Source of the DNA: Cercis canadensis
Taxonomy: Eukaryota > Streptophyta > Magnoliopsida > Fabales > Fabaceae
Reading direction: 5' to 3'
Assembly (NCBI GenBank): GCA_003255065.1
Contig: QAOA01004423.1
Location: 248,001 to 312,000 of the forward strand
Length of the DNA stretch: 64,000 nucleotides
In this document: piece by piece, positions 52,381 through 64,000 of the stretch
Position numbering within the stretch: position 1 is the first letter of the stretch
How the letters are laid out: each line of letters opens with the position of its first letter
Notes under the pieces: generated by a model
What the model was told of the DNA's origin: nothing
Database searches by the model: none
What the model saw: the letters and a program-made list of their open reading frames with translations, nothing else
Program-made: the position numbers and the translations under genes

Positions 52381-55300
52381 CTATGGGGATGAGCTTTCCT
52401 CATCTGAGCTTCCATCTTGTCTCGCATTATACCTGTTGAGAACGGGTAATGATGCACTTGCAGCTATGCGGAAGGATCTGGCAGAACCAATCACAGTTCT
52501 GTCCTGCATCCTTCCCACTTCCTTGCACACTTGATCCAAAATATTTAGAAAGTCTCTTACAATCATAAAGATTCTGAAAGGGTGGGCTTCTTCCTTTGCT
52601 GTATCTCCATGAAAATATTCTGTAACTTCTTTGACAAGGAATAAGGCCTTTCTTTCATCAGCCTTGATCCTGATAATTTCAGCTTCAGCATCTTTCAGAA
52701 ATATCTTTGTAGAGTTGAAGAAATTCCCTTGTATATCTGGCTTCTCATATTGCAAGACTGATCTCACTTTATCAAGCCCCATTTCAAGCTTTGAGACATA
52801 GCTGCTTAAGACGTCTGAGTCCATTCCTGCTGCTTTTTTGACATTGCCGAGGTCTCTACTGAGCCCAGCAACAACCTGCAGCCCTTGCTTCTTGAACTCA
52901 TCCTCATTGAATTTGGTATTCATTTGACTCTGAACATTAACGTTTGCAGAATCATCACTGGCACCTTCTGATCTAATGATCTCTTGGACCACAAAGTGGA
53001 GCAATGTGGTTTTTCCATCTGTTCCCTTTACATCTACAAGTTTTAAGAGTGTCTCCAGTTTAAAAGCTTTAGCATCACCACGGTTAGTGCCAACATTCAT
53101 TCTGTTTCCTGTCCTAAGAACAGCTTCAAGGAGTTTGAGGAATAACCTGCTGTTCTTTAATTCCTCACTTGCTGCCTGACAAATATTAACAACAAAGTTG
53201 TCAGATTCTCAGGGGCCAGTATTAAATGTAAATGGATTCAGGTCAAGGTAACAAGGCAATGATTTTAGCTAATTACCTCTAGGGTTTGAAATGACTTCCT
53301 CAGGTAATTAACTTCTGCATCAAAGTTAGCTCTGTATAGCATGGCTTCAACTCTTCTGAAAGCGAAAGGGATATCGAGCACAGCTTTAAGAAATTTTTCA
53401 GCAGAACCAAGTTTTGAGAGGTCACCACTATAGCTTTTAAGTTTTATCTCTTCCTCCTTAGTTGGAGCCATCTTAACCAGAGTTTCCAGAAGCTCAGCAC
53501 CTAACCCTTCAGGATTCCCTGTTTCATCCAAAAACAAGAACATTAAATCCATGATGTTTTGCAATGTGAAAATGCAGGATCTAGATAAGCAACTAGTTGA
53601 AGGTAAAACAAGCAGTAGATGTTTTAGTGAAACCAAGTCTTTTCTTCCTTACAAAAACAGTTAGATAAAAGTCCTCATAAAAACAAGTCATTTACTCTCT
53701 CAACGACATATCAGGTTATACAAAAGTCTGACGTGGATACTTAAACCTAGGGTCTCTTGCTTATAGAGGAAGCCTGACTAATATGATGTCAATGCCATTG
53801 GCAAGTCTAATAATTACAATTGTGAAGTAGAAGAAGAGGAACAGAGTTTAACAATGAATATTAGATCTTAAGATCTCTCTCAGCTAGAGGGTTGAAGAAA
53901 AACCAGCATGATGATATAATGATAGATGTTTGGTCATTGTTCTGTATTATGATCAGAGCAATATATTTTATCAGCTAGATTTGATTTGCTCTTTATCAAT
54001 TTTTTTAATTCACAGTTCCAGACTCCCTATTCTCTTTCTCACTTAATATATAACATAATGATACACACAGCATGATGCTGTTTAGCTATCTGTCCTTTTA
54101 AGTTCTCAACCTATATATTATGTTTTTGTTATGATTCATCCTCTTTACATTATTGTCATAACCTGCTTGTGTAAAATTTATCCTTCTGACTCCAAATTTT
54201 GCAGTGCGATATATCTTTACATTGGATACGGATCTATGTATGTTTTAGAAGGACAATTTAGAGGTTTTCTAACAAAATAATTGAGACACATGATATCAAG
54301 GGCATGGTGTGCATGTTTATGCTGAGTGTGCACATGAACCTGTGAAACAGCATAGTATATCGGGTTACTAAAAAGATAACCACAAATCTGTTCGCTGCCA
54401 TGGAGGAGCTCAATCCCTATGCAACCATGAACCATCCACTTCTACATGTTTTAAGAAAATTGAAAATTGTGACTGAAATCTGTGTCTTCTGTCATGCAAG
54501 TCTAAAATCTGATGACTGACCAGAAATAGGAAACAGTATATCAACAACTTACCATCTAAAAGAGCTTCGGACACTTCATCTCTTGTCACATTCAATGCCC
54601 TTAATAGTATAGCTATGTTTTGGGACTTCTTCGGGTCTAACACCCTATTCTCCTGCTCAACAGGGGGAAGAACTGATTTTTTTGTGGGTTCCTTTGGGAT
54701 GGAATTCGTGGAATTGCAACCAAACAGGGTCTCCATCATGTCCTCATTTAATCTACAAAGAAATCAAATGTCCCATACCAGAAATGTGTATTAGTTCAGA
54801 GTCCTATACTCCTACTAGCGCAGTACTAAAAGAGTAACCGAGTCTGAGTTTACTTACTGAAATGAGCTTGATTTTAGCTGGTCCCACACTGTAGCACGGT
54901 CTGAGGTCGCACGGACTTTATCCCAATGCAAAGCCTTTAACTTGGGTTTCGCACCATCCGTGTCATCGGCTTCAAGCCTCTCGGACGAGCTTACACTTTT
55001 ATCAACATGTTGGGAAGCTTTTGTTATGCCATTAGTAGGGGGAGTTCCTTGACTTGGAGACTCCGACTTTGGCTTTCTTGATGCAGAAGATGAGGAAACA
55101 CTGGTTGCCGGAGACCCTGCTTTTCGTGGTGTTGTGTGTGGCGGTGGAGGTGGTGGTGGAGGAGGAGGAGGAGGAGGAGGAGGGGCATGAGTATTAAATG
55201 AATTCTTAGTTACGTGGAAGGGTGTGTTATTTGGTGACTGAAGACGCGTCAAGTTCGGGGGTGGTGGTGGCGCCGAGAATTTTGGCCTCCTGGAAGGACC

Positions 55301-56353
55301 GGAGGCGACTTGCTTATCCAGATGCGGTGTTGAAGAAGGTGGCGGCGGTGGTGGCGGAGGAGGTGGAGTTTGCTTTATTGACGGTATGATGACATGCCTT
55401 ATATCCGGCGACGAAGCCGAAAGCCGAGATTTTGGTGAAGTTCTCTTTGAATAAGGAACAACGGAAGCTGTGGAATAACTGTCACTCTTGGCACTGGCAA
55501 TTGGCGCCGGGCTACCGTTAGCCAGAGAACTCTGTCGCGAAACTGGTGTGTAATAGCTATCCTCATAACTGAGCGATGAGCCCTGCGGCGAATGAAACGC
55601 CGTCTCGTGGCTTTCCTCGTCGGACGACGACGATGATATTGCCGGCGGGTAATTGCCATCTATAGGCTTACTCAACGGCGGCAATGGCTGCAATTCAGGA
55701 CTTGGACGGTAGCGATCGGATCGCTTAATTGAATTCAGTTTGTGATAAGGCGACCTGTTAGCTGCATTAGTTTCACTTGGCTCATTCACTGATGTTTGGT
55801 TTGGCTCCACAGTCCCAATATAGAGAAAGCTCGATGGCGGTGCTCTTGAATCGTCCGGTAACCTGTGAGAATTCCCACCGACGAGCTTCTGGGTCTCGCC
55901 GGGGTGCTTCACACGGTGCTTGTACAAGAAGAAGGCAAGGGCCGAGAGCATACCAAGCGTGACAATTCCTACGGAGATCGCAATTGCGACCTTTTTTGTT
56001 GGCTTGGTAGGCTGCGTTGCTGTTGGGTTCGCAATTGTGTCATTGGAACTGGATGGTGGTGGCTGATTCTGATCTGGGGGAGGCCCTGTGGGATACTCAT
56101 GAAAGAAGGGAATGTCGGTATTGGGAGAGGGTGGGGTGTCCGCTGGCGGTGGCGGTGGCGGTGGCGGTTGCGGTAGTGAGTCGGTGCCTGGTGGTGGAGC
56201 AGACGCCGGAAACAAGGGCTGGTGCAGAATTCTTCTTGTCTGAGATTCATTGGTAGTGCGGAATTGAATGGTGTTGACCCCTTTTGCCGTGGGGACTAGG
56301 ATGGATAGAGACAATAATACGATAAAAAAGAAGCTCAAATGATGAGCTCTCAT
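52381..56353 (-). CDS. FH6: Class I formin, FH6-like
   Basis: Membrane-anchored actin nucleator; Arabidopsis FH6 is the positional and sequence counterpart. Four exons (56353-54858, 54752-54553, 53518-53277, 53175-52381) give 910 residues. Residues 1-25 are a signal peptide ([15 protein letters not shown]). The extracellular part has [10 protein letters not shown] and a Pro-rich wall-facing region. The transmembrane helix is at about 121-144 ([23 protein letters not shown]). The cytoplasmic FH1 region contains poly-Pro runs at about 330-339 and 391-405. FH2 runs from about 465 ([14 protein letters not shown]) through [42 protein letters not shown] and TEYFHGD to about 880. I chose the second Met (56353) because it directly opens the signal peptide; an in-frame Met at 56398 would add 15 polar residues. 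The exon 1 donor is GTAAGT, splitting a Gln codon. Confidence 0.96.
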
Positions 56354-56440
56354 GGTGAATTTTCCTGGGTTTCTCTTATTCCCTTTTCTTTCACCCAATT
56401 CATCTCTGGTTTTTGTTTCCGCAAATTCCTTTGTCGAAAC

Positions 56441-56456
56441 AAGAGAGAGAGAGAGA
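56441..56456. repeat. (AG)n run in the formin leader
   Basis: A short AG/CT dinucleotide run lies about 90 bp upstream of the formin start. CT-rich leaders of this kind are common in plants and can bind BPC-type GAGA factors. Confidence 0.6.
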
Positions 56457-56605
56457 CAGGAAACTTCTTTCGGCTATAAGATCTGGATGCTGAAGCAGCT
56501 TCCGTCAGCAGAGCCGTAGTTTTATTTTCCCTTTTCCCATGTTTTATTTATTGGCATCAATTAAATACCATATTAATATTTTTAAATCAACATTTTACGG
56601 TGGGT

Positions 56606-57120
56606 CAGTGTTTTAAAAATTGGATTAAAGTTCGATGGATTTAACTGGTGTCCTGTTTGGGGTTTGGCAAAAATTTGTGTGAATCGGTCTAATTTTTCAT
56701 AATTGGACGGTTCAGTAAACTTTTTTTTTTTTAAATTGTCACCAAAATAATTTGATCCTCATTCTTTTAAGGACTAAGAGGTTTATACCACAAAATTAAT
56801 GCATCTTTTGTAAATAAATTTACATTATAATTTACTTATTTTTATTTAGATTACATAATAGATAAATATTGTTCATAAGAGAATTTGAATCATCCTTTCA
56901 ATAAAAAAAATATATATATTTATCATTAGACTAACTTTAATTTTAATACAAAATTTACATAAAAATAAATTTATTATAACTTAAATTATATAATAAACAC
57001 ATTAAAAATTATATTTATAACATTATTCGATCTGCGCATTTGATCCAACCAGTTAAATTGGTTCAAGTAATACTCATTCTCTAAAATAATTCGCTGGTTG
57101 ATCCAGTTTTTAAAACACTA
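56606..57120. mobile_element. hAT-type MITE-like element upstream of the formin
   Basis: Starts CAGTGTTTTAAAAATTGGATTAA and ends with the inverted match (TTGATCCAGTTTTTAAAACACTA). The interior also contains complementary blocks (TTTAACTGGT near the left, CCAGTTAAATTGG near the right). The CAGTG ends and the degraded 8-bp flanks (CGGTGGGT, AGTGGGGT) fit hAT-related MITEs. About 515 bp, no ORF. Confidence 0.6.
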
Positions 57121-58364
57121 AGTGGGGTAAAGGCACTAGAGTAATAGGAAATGAAACGTGGCAGTGGCAGTGCACTTGGGGTGGGTGCTTCGTTTCCAAA
57201 TATAAGGACGATGAGGACCATGTTGTGTTGATATTAAAAAAAATGATACGTTCATGCCCTTTATCGTCCATTTACTATAATTTTCTCTTTCGTTCTTAAC
57301 GAGGGAAAGCACAAATTCTATCTCTGATGCCGTGCCGTTAATTCCTACGTCCACTGGCCAGTGGCCACTGCTCGCTTTCCACTTTATCCTTTCTTCTCCT
57401 AAGCTAGTTTTCTTCCCCGAAGTTAGTTTTTTATACGAAAACAGCAAGAATATGAGTAGAAGAGTTCCTTTGACGTACCAAAAAGGGCCAAAAAAAAAAA
57501 AGATTACAAAGCTTATTTACGATCCTCTTCAAGCCTGGCAACACCACCATGTAAACAGAGCCACATAACGTGGTCCACGTGGCGCTGTCAAATTTTGTGC
57601 TTAAGCGTGTGTTCCGGGATTTATATTTGTTTGATTCTGGGTTAGTCAATTAGACGATGTATTTATTTATTGATGTAGATCATTAATCACGATTACAACA
57701 TATGATCTGATTAAGGTTTTGCAAATTAAAATGTTTCCATTACTTCCTAGTTTTGATGTCCCTAGTCTCACCCCAGAAAGGTAAAGTTCACCTTTTAATT
57801 TAATATGCGTTAGCACGGTAAAAAAAATATAGACTTCCATTTACTGTTGTCCGACCGACGGTTTCCACATGCAGAATAGTGGTAGCATCGTCAAGGTATT
57901 ATAATGTTGGTCATAAATATTATATGGTAGTGCCATAAAATATAAGTAAGTAACTTTAGTATAGATTTGGGAATACCAGGTCATTCATGTAATTTAATGG
58001 AAAAAGTTATGCATGGGGTCACTCAACGTCTTATTCTTTCTGCTTTCCTTCATTGGCTGATTGATTCACCGACCCCCCCTTCCGCTCTGTGGGGAACATG
58101 CACACGCCCAATGCCACTACGCTTTATCCCTTTTCTTTATCTCTTTTCCCTTTTGTTTGGACACCGTCACTAATGCAAAGACGATACTATCCTTTATTAG
58201 CCCTCCTTAATACCCTTTTTGCAACATAGAGATGATTAAAGTTATGCCTTTCGTCAAAACTATGCATTTTTCCATTTGTATGTGGGGATTACCTTTTATT
58301 AAAAAAAAAAATGATAGTAATCAAAATTCATTAGGAATAAATAGAGTAAAATTTTGAGATAAGC
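57121..58364. other. Intergenic, no supported gene
   Basis: AT-rich with scattered less AT-rich stretches (57300-57600). Open frames here match nothing I know. Confidence 0.45.
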
Positions 58365-58521
58365 TAAACTATCCCTTTATGTAGTATCTAATGAACTAAA
58401 AAAAAAAAACTTTTCATTTAAATTTATGTTTCTTTTAAATAACTATGATTTTTGTCTTAAATTTAATTTTTTTTTTATAATTTTATCATTTTTTTGTTAG
58501 ACACTACATGAGAGTAGTTTA
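58365..58521. mobile_element. Small MITE-like element with ~27-bp inverted ends
   Basis: The left end TAAACTATCCCTTTATGTAG and the inverted right end TAAACTACTCTCATGTAG continue into TATCTAA/TGTCTAA. About 157 bp, AT-rich, non-coding. Confidence 0.65.
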
Positions 58522-61500
58522 GACTTTTCCAAAAAAATTATTTTACCAATGTCGATAAAAAAGTATACTTGCGTCTTTGGTGATGAAGTAAGTATTGCTC
58601 AGGGATTAAAAAATAAATAATTACTATGTGACTTAGAGACTATTAAACAATGCTTAAATGCTCTTTTATATACTTTCTATAACAATGCTTTAACCAGAAT
58701 GTTTGAAATTCGACCAAAACAAAGAAGCCACAATGATACATTGTTAATCAGGTTATTCTTTCAAAAAAATTGAAAAAAAAAAAAAACAAAAACGAAAGAA
58801 AAGGGAAGATTGATAAAGAAAAATGTTTGCAACAGAATTGGACTAAGCATAATGCAAAGGGCCTTTTATCTTATCAACCTTTCCATGCAGCCAATAGAGT
58901 GAAAATGGGGGGCTCTTCAAATGTCCCTAATAAATCCAAATAAGTAGCTAGCAATTAATTAAAAGGTAACACTCACCGTTATCGGATTTGATTGGTTGCT
59001 AAAATTAAAAAAAGTCATATATGGTGTTAAATCGGTACTCGAATGATATGATATCAGTATGAGAGGCAGGCATTCAAATCATTTAAAAGGTCAATATATA
59101 TATATATTAAGAAGGAAATTTATATAATATTTTTCAATTGTCGTCGTTATGAGTATGGCTTTCAAAAGAAACAGGCAAACAGCTGTTAAGATAAAATTTA
59201 GTGTTGGAATATGGTGGCAGCAGCTTAAATTGGTGGAATTTGGATGCTATTGTGTGTAAACCATGTTCAGCTTCCAACAACTAATGCTTAGGGGCTATTA
59301 AGAATTAATAAGAACTATATTCCATCTTAAAGGTTTGCAGAGAGCTTCACATGATTCCATATATAGGGACGTAGTTTTTTTGGCTTATCAGCCAAAGTAG
59401 AACAAATTGCGTGTTCCCATTTATTTTTTGAATGTGTTTTAATTTAATTCTTCTGCGTATATTTTATAATTCATACAATATATATATGACTATGCATAAC
59501 GTCATAATGTCAATCTTTTGCTCAAACTTGTGGACAAGTATATTGATAAAGCATAAACCTATGACCCCAGTGACAGTCCAAATTCTACCAAAGGTTGACA
59601 TTATTGGAAACGGGTGAATTTTTCATCAAAAAAAGGGGAAAATAGTGAATTGTGAAATAACAATAATATTAATAGATAATAGTAAGTAGGTAATGAGATG
59701 ATGTATTTCCATTTTATAACCTTTCACCATATTTACCTTTTCTTTTGCTCCCCACAATGTCCACGCATATGCTACGTTATATCAAATAGAGTTGTAATGA
59801 TTGCTATGTATTTTCTAGATGGATTGCTAAGTTTATTCATTACATCTAATTAAGTGTATCAATTATTAGCTACCACCATGCTGTTTTGTTTACGATTGAT
59901 GTATATCTCTCTCCAATATGTATAGTATTTTTGGTGATGAAATATTTATTGTACCTAATTGGCCTTTTCTCACCAGCATGTACATAAACTGGATTTGCAA
60001 TTTATGAGTTCATATTGTTTAAGTTTTAAATTTTTTTGCAGCTTAACGGTACGAGTCATAATCTTATTAAATTGTAAGAAAGTATGTGTTCCTCAAAAAA
60101 ACAAAAACAAAAGTTGAGGGTCCTTTCAATTTATTTTGGACATAAAAAATGGGGATGCACACTAATTTGTTCCCTAAAGAACAAACCTTCCATGTCATTC
60201 TTTTTATTCATTTCTTAAGGAGGAGGTAAAATTATGAATTTTCTGAGAGGCTATTATGACACTAAGGAAGTCTCTCGAATATATATGTGGCTTGAAGGAA
60301 CCACATTCTCTTTTGCCTCTCATACTCATGATTAGGAACAGAAAACTGTTTCTATGTTTTACTTCTTTCAATTTCTTCAGGAATATAAATTCTTTAAATT
60401 TGTTAGAGAAAAAAGGAGCACATGTTTTGTGAACAAAAGCTTTGAGTTACAAAAGGTGTCCTCCCTCAATGATCAATTCAACAAAAAAAAATAAAAATTA
60501 AACTTTTAGGTTAAATTAATTTTTAATATGGTATAGAGCCTCTTTGATTAAATAATTAAGAGATTAAATTCTTTTGTCATTATTTTTTTAATTAAATTAA
60601 AATTTTAGCACATTGTATAAGTAAGCACGTGTTTTGTCTATGCTTTTAGCTCAAAAAACTTTCTCGTGCGAAGCGTGCTAGATATAAAATTATTTTTAAA
60701 CTTTCATTTAACATTTAAAACTTTTAGATTAAATTGATTATTGACACTCTCATTCCTTTCATGGTTCAAAATAGGGGTGACTGACTTGGATTAGTGATGA
60801 GTCTATGACATGCAGGAGAGATAATATTCCTTTAAGCACTCGACTCATATCTCATGCTAGTGGAGTATGGTTGTGAATTTGTGAGATTCATCGTGTACAG
60901 CAGAGTTGGGAAGCATTACTAAAGATTTATTCCTTTAATCGCTTTCTTCAAATTGTTTTGTACAAGTAACCGAAAATAACCTTTGCCCAAGGACTTTTAA
61001 CAATTCAATAATACTTGTTGTTTGATAAAAGGCAAACCTCTATATTATTAGTTTGTAAATTAAGTATTAGAAAAGAGGGAGAAAGATAAAATATGTTTAA
61101 CAACTATATGTACAATATTTTAATGCTATTAATAAGAAAACATCAACGTAACTATGACCTTAAACCTTATCACACACAAACAATTATTAACTTATCTTTA
61201 TATATTTGGCTGTTTGCATTTTGGACAAAAGTTTTTATCTCTATCATTTTGGTTATATCAAATAAGACATTTTTAGACTTTAGGAATTTTATAGGAAATT
61301 ATACGTAAAGACAATAATTTGTATATATGTTTTTTTATGCTTTAATAGACTTACTTTGTCTATTAAATTCTGACTTACCACATGATCAAAGAGAAAGAGG
61401 GCTGTCGAACATATGAATCATATGGAGTGGAATCCACGTAACGTCTTTAATCAAACTCAAACATGAGTCCATCTACAATAATCTTTTCGGGTAAATATAT

Positions 61501-62400
61501 ATATATGCTTCCTTTACTATATCCTTTTCTTCATTATGAATCAAGAATATATGAGGAACAATTCCAACTCCTGTTTCCATCAACAGTCAACACTATCTAA
61601 AAGTAGCTTCAGTTTTTCATTTTCTCTTTTTTTTTTTTGGTCCAAATTCATTATAGCCATAGAGCATCTGGTTTCTTTCTTAGGATCCTAAAGGAGGAAA
61701 AACAAGTAACGGGAAAGTTACGGAAAGACTTTGAAATTTGATGTGAAGGTCTACAAAATGAACTGAGGCCTCCAGCTGTAAACAGGTAGTCTGAGCAGAC
61801 TTGATCCTGTGGACCAATGACTAGAATTTCAAAGACCATTGGTTTGGTTTTGGTCCCTTAAGCTTGCAGCTTTTTACTTTCTCATCATCTTTTAACCGCA
61901 CTCAGCACAAAAGACAATAAAGGAGGCCAATGCGTTGTGCCTCCTAATAATAGAAGTTACTATGCAAGCAAATTTAGTGAAAAACGTAAGAAAATTGAGT
62001 AGAGAATGTGCAATAAGAGAAAGATTAATGCTATAAGAAGGATTAGCCATCATTTTTATATTTTTTTGAATGGTTAAAATAATAAACTTAAGAGTCAATA
62101 ACTTGTAGATTTAACAATATTTCTTTTAATTATAAGAATCAAATGATTGATGCTCTATTTATTTATGTCATGTACTCTATTTTCCTTTTCGTTAAACTTT
62201 TTTTATAATTATAATAATAATAATAAATTTAAGAAATACATATTATTGTGGTTGTGGATTATATGCAAGTTGGTAGGAGATACATTTTAGAAAACTCACA
62301 TTCTTTTTTTTTTTTCCATTTTTTGATAGGGAAGAAAACCAAACATTTTTTTTTTAAAATTTCAATCTAACAATTTAAATTATTTACACTCTATTAGTTG
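58522..62400. other. Long AT-rich intergenic stretch
   Basis: Nearly 4 kb with very low GC, short (AT)n runs near 59095 and 61497, and a (TAA)n run near 62206-62224. No coding region, RNA gene or complete repeat recognised. Confidence 0.5.
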
Positions 62401-63199
62401 TGCATCTAACAGGTGCAAGTAGACTTTATCGCGTTGGCGGTCCAAACGATAAAGATTTTATTGAGCAATGATGCACCATGCATTATTACGATCGAAAATC
62501 CCTCGCTGAATCCCCTAAAGGGAAGCGGCGTTACTAGAAATGAAACGACACCGACAATAAACGACGGCATTGCCATGGAAGAATTACCTATTGTTTGATT
62601 GCGTGTAGCAGGTGTAGGGGGATTGTGGCATTGTGTTTTTGCGGGCTCAATCACAACGTCTTTATTATCTTTCACTTGGACTCTACTCGGAGTACGAAAA
62701 TGGGTCAGAGGTACAGACTGCTGGGTGGGCCTTTGGTTCACGGTTCACTCTTCCCGCACCACCTCTTGTTCGTCCACGTGTCTCTGTAGACAACGAACGA
62801 ACGAACGAGGGCCATTCTTATGCTCTTCCCAAGTATGTGTCTTGCTTTTCGGTAGCAAAAAAGAGTGAGACACGAGTCTTTGCAAAAACAAAAAAAAGAG
62901 AAAAGAGTATTGCTTTGAACTGGTTGTACCGCTGAAGACGTAGTAAATACTTTCATTATATTTTCTGGCCAAAATGTACAACCCTGCCGAGTGGCTGTAG
63001 GCACTGTAGGGAGATATATTGCAGATAAATCTTGTACTATGTGCAGGTGCCTTCCTTTGCAATCTTCAGAACATCCCACATATAAGAGCAGTGAGAACCG
63101 TGAAGGATAAAAACAGAGTGAAAAGGGAGTGGGAGGTGGTCTCAATGTTGCTGGTTGGATAGTGGTTACTGGTTAAGAGTCTGGTTCTACTCTTCAAAA
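62401..63199 (+). promoter_or_regulatory. Upstream region of the GH17-like gene
   Basis: GC rises compared with the preceding DNA. A TATA-like ACATATAAGAG lies at 63078-63088, about 115 bp before the ATG at 63200, which fits a leader of roughly 85 nt. Overlapping open frames on both strands (62406-62741, 62413-62598, 62595-62935) are unrecognised and mutually exclusive, so none is called. Confidence 0.4.
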
Positions 63200-64000
63200 A
63201 TGTTGAAAATGAGGTCGCTATTTCATCTTCTCTTTCTTTGTTTGCTGGGTCTTGCTGGTAAGCAAATCTCCCATCTTGTAAAGGTCTCAGCTTTTCAGGA
63301 CAATGCTTGCTTCTTCCTCAAGAATGCTTTGGGGTTCAACGTGCATTGTGGGTTTTTTTATTTCTTTTCTCTGAAAGCCTTTAGTTTTATGTTTTCTGGT
63401 TTGCAGGTGCTGGTCAAGAATCTATTGAACTCCTAAACCTCTGTGAGACAACTGAAGAGATTTTGCAAGCATCATCTCACTCCGACCTTCCTGTAGCTGT
63501 TTTGGTGGGCGCTGGGGACCTCAATGGGGTGTCTAGCAACATTTTATCGGCTGAAACTTGGCTCAGGTCCCACGTTCTCGCACATTACCCTTCCACGAAA
63601 ATCACCACCATTGTTGTGGGAAACTCCGCTCTCTGCCGACGCGACCAAGAAGAGAAGTTCGGTTTGATTTTGCCTTCTTTGAAGAATGTTTATCACTCGT
63701 TAAGTAGATGGGGTTTGGAGAAAGAGATAAAGGTTTCCATTGCTTTCTATTTGGATTGTTTGCATCCAAACTCTGCTTCTTATAATGATGATTTGAAAAT
63801 GGTCAAACCTCTGGTAGAGTACCTCGGAAGTGTAAATTCCACTTACTCTGTAATCCCACATAAGGACTTCTCTCATTTTTCAGATAAAAGTTTGAACTTG
63901 GTGTCTTCTCACTTGGAGTCCATGAAAAAGGTTGGATTTTTCGATCTCAACAGCATAAATGTTATAGCCGTCCTCCCTAAAGGGGGAAAACCCATAATGA
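63200..64000 (+). CDS. Secreted GH17-like (glucan endo-1,3-beta-glucosidase-like) protein, 5' part
   Basis: The gene continues past the window; 217 codons are visible in two exons (63200-63257 and 63407-64000), joined in phase 1 (GCTG|GTAAGC, TTTGCAG). A signal peptide (residues 1 to about 20, LFHLLFLCLLGLA) targets it to the secretory pathway. The following region aligns by pattern with the GH17 barrel: ETWLRSHVLAHYPSTKITTIVVGN, then LPSLKNVYHSLSRWGLEKEIKVS. Two oddities stand out. The usual GVCYGRNADDLP-type start of mature GH17 proteins is missing. The canonical TVGNE motif, whose Glu is the general acid, reads VVGNS here (Ser codon at 63625-63627). The protein may therefore be a non-catalytic relative; whether it ends in a carbohydrate-binding X8 domain cannot be seen. 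By position it matches Arabidopsis At5g67460 (from memory). Confidence 0.82.

Noticed and set aside
55399-56256. Several Arg/His-rich or Gly/Trp-rich open frames within the formin
   Set aside because: Other-frame and antisense readings of the proline-rich FH1 and extracellular coding sequence.
59035-59105. Possible SINE head with GGCATTCAAATCA
   Set aside because: B-box match is weak and no A box is found at the right distance.
60510-60540. TGGTATAGAGCC-like motif resembling a retroelement primer-binding site
   Set aside because: No flanking long terminal repeats and no coding remnant; a single short motif in AT-rich DNA is not enough to call a fossil element.
62406-62935. Overlapping open frames on both strands before the GH17-like gene
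   Set aside because: They conflict with each other, match no family and overlap the likely promoter; the higher GC explains the lack of stops.

Overview
This is nuclear DNA from a flowering plant, most likely a eudicot. The genes have many introns with GT-AG borders, the intergenic DNA is AT-rich, and every recognisable product is a plant family. I cannot name the species. I found no bacterial, organellar or viral coding region and no transposase or reverse-transcriptase ORF. Three single N bases (20644, 22173, 40534) mark scaffold joins, and two of them are flanked by duplicated sequence.

Layout, left to right: (1) 323-735, a short basic protein of unknown function (+). (2) 3458-6803, APS kinase, seven exons (-). 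(3) 8574-11417, a BTB/POZ-NPH3 protein like At3g49900, four exons (-). (4) 13172-13615, cytosolic ribosomal protein L26, one exon (+). (5) 16103-18874, a mitochondrial VDAC porin, six exons (-). (6) 21258-26092, an autoinhibited Ca2+-ATPase of the ACA1/ACA2 type, seven exons (+). (7) 26861-32798, condensin II subunit CAP-G2/HEB1, five exons (-). (8) 35854-37238, a D5-type cyclin, five exons (-). (9) 47449-49744, a BTB-TAZ scaffold protein of the BT4/BT5 type, five exons (+). (10) 52381-56353, a class I formin like FH6, four exons (-). (11) 63200-64000, a GH17-like secreted protein running off the right edge (+). I rebuilt the exon chains by hand from splice sites and reading phase; all ten recognised models keep frame across their junctions.

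The genes are not an operon and do not form one pathway. They cover sulfate activation, translation, mitochondrial permeability, calcium export, chromosome condensation, cell cycle, ubiquitin/transcription scaffolding and actin nucleation. What links them is ancestry. From memory of Arabidopsis locus numbers, the order matches three Arabidopsis blocks interleaved: At5g67520-67460 (APK4, RPL26B, VDAC2, BT4, FH6, GH17), At3g49900-49920 (BTB-NPH3, RPL26A, VDAC5) and At4g37640-37610 (ACA2, CYCD5;1, BT5). The window therefore looks like a less fractionated version of a segment that Arabidopsis duplicated and then thinned differently in each copy.

The intergenic space (about 10 kb between the cyclin and BT genes, about 7 kb between FH6 and the GH17-like gene) holds small non-autonomous DNA elements. 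There are MITE-like inverted-repeat elements of several families (one family present twice), a 1.6 kb element with roughly 200-bp terminal inverted repeats, and two tRNA-derived SINE-like remnants. I see no convincing previously undescribed system. The best leads are the GH17-like protein without its acid/base glutamate, the long-TIR element with GC-rich cargo, the internal duplication in the APS kinase leader, and the assembly duplications at the N bases.
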